Assembly (NCBI GenBank): GCA_039208045.1
Contig: JBCCRH010000085.1
Location: 1-16,079, forward strand
Length of the DNA: 16,079 bases
Source of the DNA: JBCCRH01 sp039208045
GTDB taxonomy: Bacteria > Bacteroidota > Bacteroidia > Chitinophagales > Saprospiraceae
Direction: 5' to 3'
The stretch's first letter is position 1; each line of letters opens with the position of its first letter. The notes under the pieces were generated by a model. That model ran no database searches and was not told where the DNA came from. It saw only the letters and a program-made list of their open reading frames with translations. The translations under genes and the position numbers were made by a program. This document shows positions 1 through 7,654 of the stretch, in pieces.

Positions 1-1950
1 TATACAGGCGTATGGATTAGGGGAACTGATCCGACGGGAATTAATGTGACTATTAATGGCATTCCACTGAATGACTCGGAGTCGCAAGGCGTATTTTGGG
101 TCAATTTGCCCGATTTAGTGAGTTCTACTTCTGATATTCAGGTGCAGCGTGGGGTGGGTACTTCTACGAATGGTGCTGGTGCATTTGGGGGTACGATTAA
201 TCTCAATACTTCTAAGTTGGAGCGGGAGGCTTACGCCAGAATTGGGGCTTCCTTGGGCTCTTTTAATACCCGACGGGCCAATGTACGTTTTGGTTCAGGC
301 TTACTCAATAATCGCTTTACCATCGATGGACGCATTTCGCGCATCAATTCGGATGGCTATATCGACCGCGCTTCAGCAGATTTGGAATCGTTCTACTTGT
401 CTGGAGCGTATGTGGGAGAGACAAGCTTACTCCGCTTCAATGTATTCCACGGGCATGAGATTACCTACCAAGCTTGGAACGGCGTGCCTTCGGCTTTTGT
501 GGACGATCCCGATTTGCGTACGTTCAATTCTGCGGGTACTGAAAAAGAAGGGGAACCTTACGATAATGAGGTGGATAATTATATGCAAACTCACTATCAG
601 CTCTTGTACAACAACCAATTGGATAAAAACTGGAACCTCAACCTTGCCTTGAACTATACACGTGGAAAGGGCTTTTTTGAACTCTACCAGGGCGATGAAG
701 ACCTAGAGGAATACGGTATTGGGCCAGTAACTCTGGGCGATAGCACCATTACTAATTCTGACCTCATTGAGCGGCGCTGGCTGGATAATCACTTCTATGT
801 GGGCACCTATGCCCTTAATTATCTCAGTAATAACAACCGCTTGGATGTAACCATAGGTGGGGCATACAGTACTTACCAAAATGACCATTACGGTGAAGTG
901 ATCTGGTCGCGTTTCAACAATCAAAATGAAATTCGTGACCGCTACTATGATAATGATGCGACCAAAAGGGATTTCAATATTTACACCAAAGCCAACTACG
1001 AGCTGACCTATGGCCTCAATGGTTTTATTGACCTACAGTACCGTCGTATCGACTATGATTTCTTAGGCTTCAACGAGAATTTGGAGAATGTAGATCAGTC
1101 TATCGCCCTTGATTTCTTTAATCCAAAAGCTGGGCTGTTCTTTTCACTTACCGATGATGTAGATATCTACGCTTCCTTTGCCCTAGCGCACCGCGAGCCG
1201 AACCGCAATGATTTTACCCTTTCCACTCCCTCGAACCGCCCCAAAGCAGAAAAACTCTATAATACGGAGATCGGCTATCGCCACCGCTTCGAGAAGGCTG
1301 CGATTGGAGTTAATGTGTACCATATGCTCTATCGCGATCAGCTTGCGCTAAATGGCCAGGTGAACGATGTGGGGGAGACTACTCGTGTGAATCTAGATGA
1401 GAGCTACCGCTTAGGTATAGAATTGGTAGGTGGTGTAGAATTGTATAAAGGCCTCCGCTTGGATGCCAATGCGACCTTCAGCCAGAATAAAGTAGTAGCG
1501 TACAATGAATTTATCGATGTCTATGACGAAAATTTCGTCTGGCTCAACCAAGAAATGATTAGCCGCGAAGATGCGGATTTACCTTTTTCACCCAGCATCG
1601 TTGGAGGCCTGACGCTGAGCTATGATGCGCTGCCTAGCCTGGAAAAGCATGACCTGAACTTGGCGTGGATGACGCGTTATGTGGGCGAGCAGCAAATTGA
1701 CTTGAGTGGTGATCCTAATAATGCACTTGATGCCTACAGTTTTACGGACTTCCGTATTGAATATGCTATTCAGACGAATTGGCTAAAGCGGATTAAGTTT
1801 ACGGTTTTGGCTCGTAATATTTTTGATAGTTTGTATGAGACGAATGCGTGGTCATATCGTTACCGACTTGGTAATGAGGTGGTGGTCGATCAGGGGTTTT
1901 ATCCGCAGGCGGGGCGTAACTTTTTAGTGGGGGTGAACTTGGAGTTTTGA
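1..1950 (+). CDS. TonB-dependent outer-membrane receptor, 5' truncated by window
   Basis: The reading frame is open from base 1, so the gene begins outside the window; 649 residues are visible, and the internal GTG at 46 is not a start. The first ~70 residues are the end of a plug domain: an RGTDPTG stretch, then INGIPLND and, further on, GAFGGTINLNT, the usual plug-to-barrel hand-over. The rest is a beta-barrel of alternating aromatic/polar strands with long acidic loops, including a TYQAWNGV stretch near residue 155 seen in many Bacteroidota iron-type receptors. The protein ends in Phe, as outer-membrane barrels do. It should import a scarce ligand (siderophore, heme, cobalamin or similar) with energy from TonB-ExbBD. 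The substrate cannot be read from the sequence, and no SusD partner lies downstream, which argues against a glycan-utilisation locus. Family assignment is firm; the ligand is unknown. Confidence 0.93.
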   Translation, partial: YTGVWIRGTDPTGINVTINGIPLNDSESQGVFWVNLPDLVSSTSDIQVQRGVGTSTNGAGAFGGTINLNTSKLEREAYARIGASLGSFNTRRANVRFGSGLLNNRFTIDGRISRINSDGYIDRASADLESFYLSGAYVGETSLLRFNVFHGHEITYQAWNGVPSAFVDDPDLRTFNSAGTEKEGEPYDNEVDNYMQTHYQLLYNNQLDKNWNLNLALNYTRGKGFFELYQGDEDLEEYGIGPVTLGDSTITNSDLIERRWLDNHFYVGTYALNYLSNNNRLDVTIGGAYSTYQNDHYGEVIWSRFNNQNEIRDRYYDNDATKRDFNIYTKANYELTYGLNGFIDLQYRRIDYDFLGFNENLENVDQSIALDFFNPKAGLFFSLTDDVDIYASFALAHREPNRNDFTLSTPSNRPKAEKLYNTEIGYRHRFEKAAIGVNVYHMLYRDQLALNGQVNDVGETTRVNLDESYRLGIELVGGVELYKGLRLDANATFSQNKVVAYNEFIDVYDENFVWLNQEMISREDADLPFSPSIVGGLTLSYDALPSLEKHDLNLAWMTRYVGEQQIDLSGDPNNALDAYSFTDFRIEYAIQTNWLKRIKFTVLARNIFDSLYETNAWSYRYRLGNEVVVDQGFYPQAGRNFLVGVNLEF

Positions 1951-2112
1951 GTTGGTTTGGGGGTTTTGGAGTTTAAGGGTTTAGGTGTTTGAGGGTTTAG
2001 GAGTTGTCTAATGTGATTCTAATGTGCCCTGATGTGGCTAATGTGGTTAAAGGAGTTGGGGAGGACGGAGGGAGAAGGACGGAGGACGGGGGTCGGAGGA
2101 AGAAGGATGAGC
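1951..2112. repeat. G-rich intergenic cluster of short direct repeats
   Basis: Three different short-repeat patches lie side by side after the receptor stop. A 15-nt unit GTTTAAGGGTTTAGG at 1971-1985 is repeated at 1987-2001 with one mismatch. An octamer CTAATGTG occurs at 2008, 2019 and 2038, with the variant CTGATGTG at 2029, so the spacing is about one helical turn. From about 2050 to 2109 the plus strand is almost all purine, with repeated GGACGGAGG words. No gene or clear terminator is seen here. Confidence 0.6.
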
Positions 2113-2129
2113 ATTGATCTTACTTGGGA

Positions 2130-3074
2130 ATGATGAGATTATTTTTGATAAAAAGTGGATTGGTGGGGGTGCTTGTGCTAGCAGTGCATGTAGGGGTCGC
2201 GTATTGGGCGGGGGGGCATGCGGATGCTTACTATGTGCGCTATGCGACGCCGAAGCAGCGGAGCTTGATTTTGGGGACGTCGCGGGCGGCGCAGGGGGTG
2301 GTGCCGGAGGTGCTGAATGCAGGGCTAGCGGGGGTGATGGCTCAGGGGGGGGTAGAGGGGCCGGTGTTTAATTTTGCGTTTACGAATTTGCATTCGCCTT
2401 ATGGGGAGGCGTATTTGAGGGCGATTCGGCGGAAGTTGGAGGATGGGACGCGGAATGGGCTGTTTATTCTTTCGGTGGATCCTTGGAGTTTGTCGGTGGA
2501 GGTGGGGCGTGCTGGGGATACTAGTCGCGTGCGGGAGATGGGGCTGCCGATACAGACGTTGGAGTGTATGAGTTGTAGGCCAAATTGGGAGTACCTGATG
2601 CAGGAATATCCTAAAATGTGGGGGCATATCTTGTTACAGCCTTGGCTGAGCCCGGAATTGTATTTGCATGAAGATGGGTGGTTGGAAGTGGATGTGCCTA
2701 TGGATATTAAGAGTGTGGCAAAGCGTACCAAGGAAAAGATTGCTCAGTATGAAGGTATGGCTAAGCAGTATCAAGCTTCGGCTTATCGGATGCAGGCTTT
2801 GGAACGGACGATTGCTTTTCTGAAGGAGCATGGGCGAGTGGTGCTGGTGCGGCTGCCGGTGGGGGAGGGGCTGATGGAAATTGAACGAGGGTATTGGTCG
2901 GGCTTCAGTGGGGAGATGCAGGAGGTAGCCAAGGTGCAGGGCTGTGCTTTTGAGGATTTTACAGCGAGCAGTTTATCGTGGCAATTTACGGATGGGAATC
3001 ATTTGTATCGGGAGTCGGGGCGGGCTTTGAGTGTGGAGTTGGGGCGGAGGGTTAGGGAATACTTGAAGGAGTAG
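2130..3074 (+). CDS. Membrane-anchored SGNH/GDSL-like protein (possible cell-surface acyl-modifying enzyme)
   Basis: A protein of 314 residues. I prefer the ATG at 2130 (or the next codon, 2133) over the in-frame TTG at 2124; no strong Shine-Dalgarno sequence is visible, which is common in Bacteroidota. Residues 4-26 form a hydrophobic N-terminal anchor, so the rest should lie outside the inner membrane. An SGNH-type block I appears as LGTSRAAQG (48-56, putative nucleophile Ser51), and near the C-terminus comes FTDGNHL with Asp288 and His291 in the DxxH arrangement of block V. Between them are FNFAF (80-84) and SVDPWS (115-120). This layout resembles the DltD/AlgJ-like accessory proteins that work with MBOAT acyltransferases on exported polymers, but no MBOAT gene is in the window. 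The coding strand is very G/T-rich, with many GGG and TTG codons. The fold is a moderate-confidence reading; the substrate is unknown. Confidence 0.6.
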   Translation: MMRLFLIKSGLVGVLVLAVHVGVAYWAGGHADAYYVRYATPKQRSLILGTSRAAQGVVPEVLNAGLAGVMAQGGVEGPVFNFAFTNLHSPYGEAYLRAIRRKLEDGTRNGLFILSVDPWSLSVEVGRAGDTSRVREMGLPIQTLECMSCRPNWEYLMQEYPKMWGHILLQPWLSPELYLHEDGWLEVDVPMDIKSVAKRTKEKIAQYEGMAKQYQASAYRMQALERTIAFLKEHGRVVLVRLPVGEGLMEIERGYWSGFSGEMQEVAKVQGCAFEDFTASSLSWQFTDGNHLYRESGRALSVELGRRVREYLKE

Positions 3075-3103
3075 CTGGGGCGTGTGAGCGATGTGCAGGG
3101 GGG

Positions 3104-3219
3104 ACCGCTTTAAGCGGGCAGACCCGCTGCGACGATAGGAGCGGTGGGGCCGAGCGAATAGCGAGCCCCGAAACGTAGCGACCCCCGATTGGATAGCTAT
3201 CAGCATCGAATCGGGGGTC
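3104..3219. repeat. Multi-stem intergenic element between convergent genes; likely bidirectional transcription end
   Basis: Consecutive inverted repeats fill most of the gap between the plus-strand SGNH-like gene (stop 3074) and the minus-strand cytochrome gene (stop 3234). CCGCTT (3105-3110) pairs with AAGCGG (3112-3117), or alternatively AGCGGG (3113-3118) pairs with CCCGCT (3123-3128) around a 4-nt loop. GGGGC (3146-3150) pairs with GCCCC (3165-3169). The strongest is a perfect 11-bp stem, GACCCCCGATT (3180-3190) with its complement at 3209-3219, and the loop holds the palindrome GATAGCTATC (3191-3200 region). No U-run follows on either strand, so it is not a canonical intrinsic terminator. 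It could be a dispersed palindromic repeat. Confidence 0.6.
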
Positions 3220-3233
3220 ACACCCAAGTAAGT

Positions 3234-4445
3234 TTAATTAAATGGATTGGAGTACTTTTCGTCTGTTGCCAAAGCTTCGTCTGTTAGGGTATGTAGGAAG
3301 GCGATGAGGGCGTCCTTTTCGTTTTGCGTGAGGTTGAGCCTTCGCACCTGTCCATTGGGTTGTAGGAGGGGAGGGGAGAGATTAGGGTGGGCCTGAACGC
3401 CGCTGTTGTAGTGCTCGATGACCTCTTCGAGGGTGGCAAAGCGGCCATCGTGCATGTAGGGGGCAGTGAGGGCAATGCTACGCAGGGAAGGGGTTTTGAA
3501 ATCGCCAATATCTTGGGCATTGCCGGTGACATCGCCGACGCCTTGATCTTCGTAGACTAAATCGAGTCCATTGTTGCGCACATCGGGGGCTGAGAAGGTC
3601 TCCGCGGAGTGGCAAGTGACACAGGCTGCACCACCTTGCCCACCGGGGCCACCAGGCCCGGCAAAATAGAGGGCTTTGCCTAAGTTTTCTAGATCGGTAA
3701 AATTGGGGAACGGCGTATCGCCGGGAGCTTGACCAGGCTGTAGCAGTGCGCGGCCTTCGTCGTATTTGGTTTGGTAGGATACCATGGAGCGGACAAACTG
3801 GGATAGGGCCAGGGAAATGCGCTCGGAGGTGATGGCGGTCGTGCCGAAGGCGTTGTAAAAGAGCTGCCCATAGTAGGGGACTAGGCGTAGCTTTAGCACC
3901 AGGGTATCCAGCTCCATGCCCATTTCAATGTGATCTTGGATGGGCATGAGGGTCTGTTCTTCCAGCGTGGCGGCTCGTTCGTCCCAGAAGAAGGCGCCGT
4001 TTCGGTAGTAGGTGGCATTGACGAGCGACATGGAATGGCGCCCAGTGAGCCCTCCTTCGAAGCCTTCGCTGAAGGTCTTGCTATCTGAAAAGCCCTCCGC
4101 TTGGACGTGGCAGGAAGCACAGGAAACGCGATTGTTGGCAGAAAGATTTCGGTCATAGAAGAGCACTCGGCCCAGCGTAGCTCCCTCGTCCGTTACGGGG
4201 TTATTGGCGGGGGTGTTATCGGTATTGAGCACCGGCGGTATTTGCAGGTGGTTGGGTAGCGGGAGATTGGTGTAGTTGTACAGCTCATTCGGTAGGTTCG
4301 GTAGTTGGGTCAGTACTTCGAAGGTAATGTCGTGGCCGACGCCTAGTTCTTCATCGCTGAAGGGGATGGCTTCGTCCATTTCACAGGCGGTAAAGTGAAA
4401 AAGGCATAGGAGTAGTAGGGGGGTGTTTTTGATTCGGTTTGTCAT
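3234..4445 (-). CDS. Diheme cytochrome-c peroxidase / MauG-family lipoprotein
   Basis: A protein of 403 residues with two c-type heme sites, CASCH at 109-113 and CVTCH at 275-279, the spacing of bacterial cytochrome-c peroxidases and their MauG relatives. The motif APYMHDGRFATLEEV (328-342) carries the conserved Met331 expected to ligate the high-potential heme, and FFWDERA (152-158) includes a Trp between the domains. The N-terminus has a hydrophobic run and the lipobox FTAC with Cys21, so it should be a periplasm-facing lipoprotein; ATG at 4445 gives exactly this signal. Classical members reduce hydrogen peroxide with electrons from small cytochromes, while relatives oxidise other substrates, and the sequence alone does not separate these. 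It is transcribed alone, convergent with the SGNH-like gene. A GPGGPGGQGG stretch (263-272) just before the second heme is an unusual glycine-rich insert. Confidence 0.93.
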   Translation of the reverse strand: MTNRIKNTPLLLLCLFHFTACEMDEAIPFSDEELGVGHDITFEVLTQLPNLPNELYNYTNLPLPNHLQIPPVLNTDNTPANNPVTDEGATLGRVLFYDRNLSANNRVSCASCHVQAEGFSDSKTFSEGFEGGLTGRHSMSLVNATYYRNGAFFWDERAATLEEQTLMPIQDHIEMGMELDTLVLKLRLVPYYGQLFYNAFGTTAITSERISLALSQFVRSMVSYQTKYDEGRALLQPGQAPGDTPFPNFTDLENLGKALYFAGPGGPGGQGGAACVTCHSAETFSAPDVRNNGLDLVYEDQGVGDVTGNAQDIGDFKTPSLRSIALTAPYMHDGRFATLEEVIEHYNSGVQAHPNLSPPLLQPNGQVRRLNLTQNEKDALIAFLHTLTDEALATDEKYSNPFN

Positions 4446-4773
4446 TAAGGTGTGATTTTGGTGATGTAAATGGGAAGTACTTTAGTGGCGATTATGCTTT
4501 TTGTCGTTAGTTTTTAGTGGTTTAGAATAGTTTTCTACTGCTTTGTATTTGCCTACGGCGTGTTACTTTTTCAGTCGCAAAAAAGTAACCAAAATGCTTG
4601 CCAAATTAAAGGCTCGCGCGCAAAGCTGGCACCCGCACCCACTTAATTTGGCGGGCTGCCCGCCTCTACTTGGTACTAACTAGGACAAGGCTTGGACTTC
4701 AAACTTGCGCTTGGGTTTAAATTTTTTTCAAAAAATCTTGTGGGGTGTGAAATTGCCCGTAGTTTTGGGGGCG
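4446..4773. other. 328-bp divergent intergenic spacer
   Basis: This spacer separates the minus-strand cytochrome gene from the plus-strand flippase, so it must hold promoters in both directions, but I find no convincing TAnnTTTG element. Its right two-thirds carry a structured repeat, listed separately. An in-frame open stretch exists from a TTG at 4705 to the flippase ATG, but it does not look like protein of this family. Confidence 0.5.
4562..4663. repeat. Bacteroidota-type GTTACTTTTT hairpin repeat with two further inverted repeats
   Basis: GTTACTTTTT (4562-4571) and AAAAAGTAAC (4580-4589) form a perfect 10-bp stem with an 8-nt loop. A second inverted repeat, GCCAAATTAA (4600-4609) with its complement at 4643-4652, encloses about 33 nt. 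A third, GCGGGC-T-GCCCGC, covers 4651-4663. From general knowledge, very similar GTTACTTTTT...AAAAAGTAACCAAAA units are scattered between genes in many Bacteroidota genomes; their role is not established. Only one copy is in this window, so its repeat status here rests on memory. Confidence 0.6.
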
Positions 4774-6039
4774 ATGCAGTTACTGAAGTCATTTTCCATT
4801 TATACGATTGCGACCTTTATTAATCGAGGGATGGGATTGGTGTTGGCGCCGATTTTGTCGGCTTATTTGGATAAGGCAGAGTGGGGGACTTTGGCGTTGC
4901 TGAACAATTATATCTTGCTGACGGCTATTTTGTTGGAGACGGGGAGTAAGGCGGCGGTGTCGGTGCAATATTTTGAGTTGGAGGGGCGGTCGTTTTCGGA
5001 TTATTTTAGTACGGCTTTTGTGACGCCAGGGGTGCTTTTTGTGGGGGTGTTGCTGTTGGCGCTGGTGTTTAATGAGCCGCTAGCGGCGTGGATGCAGATG
5101 CCGCCGATTTGGGTGGTGCTGACGGTCATTATGGCGCTTTCGCAAATGTTGAATGAGCAGTGTTTGAATATCTTTCGGCTGAGGGATGAGGCGCAGTGGT
5201 TTGGGTTGTTTAGTATTGCGCTTTCTGTGCTGAATTTTGGTGTTTCGCTGTGGCTGGTGATTGGTTTGGATTGGTCGTGGGAGGGGCGTGCGACGGGAAT
5301 GGCGATTAGCTATGCGGTATTTGCGGCGATTAGCTTGGTGGTGTTTTTACGCCAGGGCTTTTTTACCTTTCGCTTTCGCAAAAGTTACCTGCGGCACGCG
5401 CTTATTTTCGGAATACCGTTGATTCCGCATCGGATTGGGGCTTTTGTAGTGGAGTATTCGGATAAGGAATTTATTGATAAGATGGTGAGTCGGGCGGAAT
5501 TGGGGGTGTATGATATGGGCTATAAAGTGGGGATGGGGATGCAGATTATGGTGATTGCGTTTAGTTTGGCTTTTTTGCCGTTTTTGTTTGAATCGTTGAA
5601 AAAGCTAGACTGGAATCGGCAATTGCAGGTGGTGCGTATTTCTTATGGTTTTGTGGGGGCGATGTTGTTGGCTTTGGGTCTTTTGACGCTGGCAGCGCCG
5701 TATATTTTTGAGTTTATTTTTGATCCCAAATTTTATGAGGGCTATCAATACGTCTTTTGGGTGGGCCTGGGCTACTTGTTTTATGGCGTGTACAATATCT
5801 TTGCGAATTACATTCACTACTCTGGTAAAACTTACATCTTCACCTTGCTGGCTATTCCGAATGTGGGTTTGAATTTGGCGCTCAACTATTACCTGATTCA
5901 GGCGTATGGGGCGATGGGAGCGGCGTATGCTACGGTGATTTCGTATTTTGTTACGATGTTACTTACCATTATCATTGCGCACCGCTTGTATCCGATGCCT
6001 TGGTTTTCCAAAGAAGTGTGGCAATTCAAATGGCGATAA
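4774..6039 (+). CDS. Polysaccharide flippase, Wzx-like (MATE/MVF superfamily)
   Basis: A protein of 421 residues from the ATG at 4774, which gives the usual start of the family (MQLLKSFSIYTIATF, then NRGMG). In-frame TTG (4705) and GTG (4747) upstream would add a tail with no family resemblance. The protein is almost entirely hydrophobic with roughly twelve membrane segments. A charged stretch, EYSDKEFIDKMVSRAELGVYDMGYKVG, lies at the middle of the chain, where Wzx-type proteins have the start of their second half (written here only to describe position). It should move lipid-linked oligosaccharide units across the inner membrane for O-antigen, capsule or exopolysaccharide assembly. The next gene starts 1 nt after its stop, so the two are surely co-transcribed and probably translationally coupled. 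The first three quarters are G/T-rich like the SGNH-like gene. Confidence 0.88.
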   Translation: MQLLKSFSIYTIATFINRGMGLVLAPILSAYLDKAEWGTLALLNNYILLTAILLETGSKAAVSVQYFELEGRSFSDYFSTAFVTPGVLFVGVLLLALVFNEPLAAWMQMPPIWVVLTVIMALSQMLNEQCLNIFRLRDEAQWFGLFSIALSVLNFGVSLWLVIGLDWSWEGRATGMAISYAVFAAISLVVFLRQGFFTFRFRKSYLRHALIFGIPLIPHRIGAFVVEYSDKEFIDKMVSRAELGVYDMGYKVGMGMQIMVIAFSLAFLPFLFESLKKLDWNRQLQVVRISYGFVGAMLLALGLLTLAAPYIFEFIFDPKFYEGYQYVFWVGLGYLFYGVYNIFANYIHYSGKTYIFTLLAIPNVGLNLALNYYLIQAYGAMGAAYATVISYFVTMLLTIIIAHRLYPMPWFSKEVWQFKWR

Positions 6040-6040
6040 T

Positions 6041-7291
6041 ATGACTTGGCAGGAGATTTATAAAGAACTATTGTGGGTGCGCTTAGGGCCATACGAGTGC
6101 TTCCTGCCAAAGGGGAGTTGGGTTAACAATTGGAGCACAGCCTTCCAGCATTTCGGGAAGCTCGCCAAGGATGTGTTGCTTTACGGCAAAAAAGACTGGC
6201 AGGGGGCCGAGGAGCTAGAGGGGAAGGTATGGCTGATGGTGGGCTCGCAGAATAATCGAGATAGTTTGGTCTTTTTCCAGGAGCAACTAGAGGGTACGGT
6301 TTGGGTAGCAACGAATAAGAAGGCGGCGCGTTTAGCGGGCGCGGGCTGGCTGAGCTTGCATGGTAGTTTATGGTATTGGTACAAAAAGCATAAGCTGCTG
6401 CTGTTAGTTTGGCGCACCTTTGGAGCTATTATTTGGCGAAAGCCGGACGAATGGCTATTTGCACTTGGGCGGTATGAAGCTGCGTTGAATAGTCTGAAGA
6501 AGCATCGCCCTAAAGCCCTAATCTTTGCCAATGATCACGTACCGACTATGCGTGCTTTTTTGCTTGCCGCAAATGCCTTGGGTATCCCCACGGTGTACAT
6601 CCAGCATGCGAGTGTTTCGACTTTTTTTCCGCCTCTGCGGTTTAGTCTGAGCTTGCTGGAAGGGCAAGATTCCTTAGACAAATATGAGCGATGTGGCCCT
6701 ATTACGGGTAAGGTAAAGCTCATTGGTATGCCCAAGTTTGATCACTACCTCAGCCAGCGCAAAACCGCAGGCCCGATCCAAAACGTAGCAATCTGTGGCA
6801 CTTTCGTAGATAATGCCCAGCGCCTCAGTCAGCTCACCCACCAGCTTTACCGCGTCTTCCCCAAGCTCCAATTCAGCTTCCGCGCCCATCCCCGCGACGA
6901 CCGCCCCTTTGACTTGCCAAAAGGCATCCGCATCTCCAACGCCCGCCAAGAATCTATCTTTGACTTTTTGCTCCAGCAGGATGTACTCATCGCTGGTGAT
7001 ACCTCGACGCATTTGGAAGCGGTGTTGTTGAATATCAATGCCCTATATTTCCCTTTTAACGATAGCTTATCGGATTACTATGGGTTTATCAAGCAGGGCT
7101 TAGTAGAATCTTTGCAAGAGGTGGATGCTTTGATAGATTGGCTACGCCAGCACCAGGAGCAGCGCCCGGCGGTGTTTGAGCGGGCGAGTTACTACAATGC
7201 CGTGGTGGGGACAGAGCAGGAGGGGCAGAGCCGAGCCTTGGCGGTGGCGGCAGTGCGGGAAGTTTTGAATGCTAAAAAGCCTTATCTTTAG
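6041..7291 (+). CDS. GT-B-like glycosyl/glycerophosphotransferase of surface polysaccharide synthesis
   Basis: A protein of 416 residues; ATG at 6041 follows the flippase stop by one base, and the longer in-frame ATG at 5948 would only overlap the flippase. The centre reads FANDHVPTMRAF (162-173) and VYIQHASVS (185-193), then GMPKFD (229-234). The C-terminal half has FRAHPRD (280-286) and AGDTSTHLEAV (318-328), the latter like the nucleotide-sugar or CDP-polyol site of GT-B and CDP-glycerol-phosphotransferase-like enzymes. It should add a sugar or polyol-phosphate to a glycan carried by the flippase next door. The donor and acceptor are unknown. Bases about 6770-6960 are strikingly C-rich on the coding strand compared with the G/T-rich upstream region. 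Its last ~50 bases recur in decayed form at 8069-8121. Confidence 0.75.
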   Translation: MTWQEIYKELLWVRLGPYECFLPKGSWVNNWSTAFQHFGKLAKDVLLYGKKDWQGAEELEGKVWLMVGSQNNRDSLVFFQEQLEGTVWVATNKKAARLAGAGWLSLHGSLWYWYKKHKLLLLVWRTFGAIIWRKPDEWLFALGRYEAALNSLKKHRPKALIFANDHVPTMRAFLLAANALGIPTVYIQHASVSTFFPPLRFSLSLLEGQDSLDKYERCGPITGKVKLIGMPKFDHYLSQRKTAGPIQNVAICGTFVDNAQRLSQLTHQLYRVFPKLQFSFRAHPRDDRPFDLPKGIRISNARQESIFDFLLQQDVLIAGDTSTHLEAVLLNINALYFPFNDSLSDYYGFIKQGLVESLQEVDALIDWLRQHQEQRPAVFERASYYNAVVGTEQEGQSRALAVAAVREVLNAKKPYL

Positions 7292-7310
7292 CAGAACTTA
7301 AATTGGAAGC

Positions 7311-7385
7311 ATAAGTGGTGTTGAATGGAGAGCTAATTTCCATCAACTAGATGGATCATTTTTAAAAGTAGTATATCAATCAGGA
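7311..7385 (+). pseudogene. Decayed 5' fragment of the antitoxin-like gene at 8141
   Basis: Read from 7311, the codons give ISGVEWRANFHQ, then LDGSFLKVVY. This matches the start of the intact gene at 8141 (MSTVELRADLHE, then LDEPFLKAVH) with the ATG changed to ATA and four codons missing in frame after the histidine. The distance to the preceding glycosyltransferase stop is identical in both places (830-nt offset for both stop and start). The frame ends in TGA at 7386-7388, overlapping the ATG of the next antitoxin. It has no usable start codon, so it is read as a remnant. Confidence 0.75.
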
Positions 7386-7654
7386 TGAGCCAAGAAGCAA
7401 AAAGAGCGCATGCTCACGAACTAATAGACCAGATGGATAATGAGTTTTTCGAAGCTATCTATCAGCTTATGGAAACTTATGTGCGCAAGCAGTCTAATCA
7501 GATAATAGGTTATTCTGCTAAGGGGAATCCCGTGCAGGTAAGCACGTTTTTGGAAGAGGCAGCGGAGCAAATCCGGCGGGCAAAGACTGGGGAGGGAATC
7601 GGTATTGAAGAACTTAAAGAACGCTCTGCGCAATGGCTGGAACGTTCCAAGTAG
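7385..7654 (+). CDS. Putative antitoxin of a RelE/ParE-type toxin-antitoxin pair
   Basis: A protein of 89 residues, acidic in its C-terminal half, directly upstream of and overlapping a RelE/ParE-like toxin. It should bind and neutralise that toxin and probably represses its own promoter. The sequence aligns without gaps to the 89-residue protein at 8141, with 31 identical positions, among them HELIDQ (11-16), GY (42-43), Gly47, Pro49, EE (75-76) and SAxW (81-84). The N-terminal half looks helical, and I do not recognise a ribbon-helix-helix or Xre domain, so the DNA-binding mode is open. The ATG at 7385 follows CAGG and lies on the stop codon of a decayed antitoxin fragment. The pair appears to occupy a spot where an older copy of the neighbouring antitoxin-Fic unit was lost. 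Confidence 0.72.
   Translation: MSQEAKRAHAHELIDQMDNEFFEAIYQLMETYVRKQSNQIIGYSAKGNPVQVSTFLEEAAEQIRRAKTGEGIGIEELKERSAQWLERSK

Noticed and set aside
1971..2001. Telomere-like TTTAGGG words
   Set aside because: Only a few imperfect copies occur inside a bacterial intergenic region; this is a short local duplication.
2114..2371. Open frame of 85 codons rich in Gly, Ala and Cys
   Set aside because: It overlaps the SGNH-like gene in another frame; its composition simply mirrors the G-rich sequence.
5948..6040. Longer start for the glycosyltransferase inside the flippase gene
   Set aside because: A clean ATG follows the flippase stop by 1 nt, the usual arrangement of coupled genes.
6674..7012. 112-codon minus-strand open frame inside the glycosyltransferase
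   Set aside because: It is a shadow of the C-rich coding segment, with no recognisable motif.
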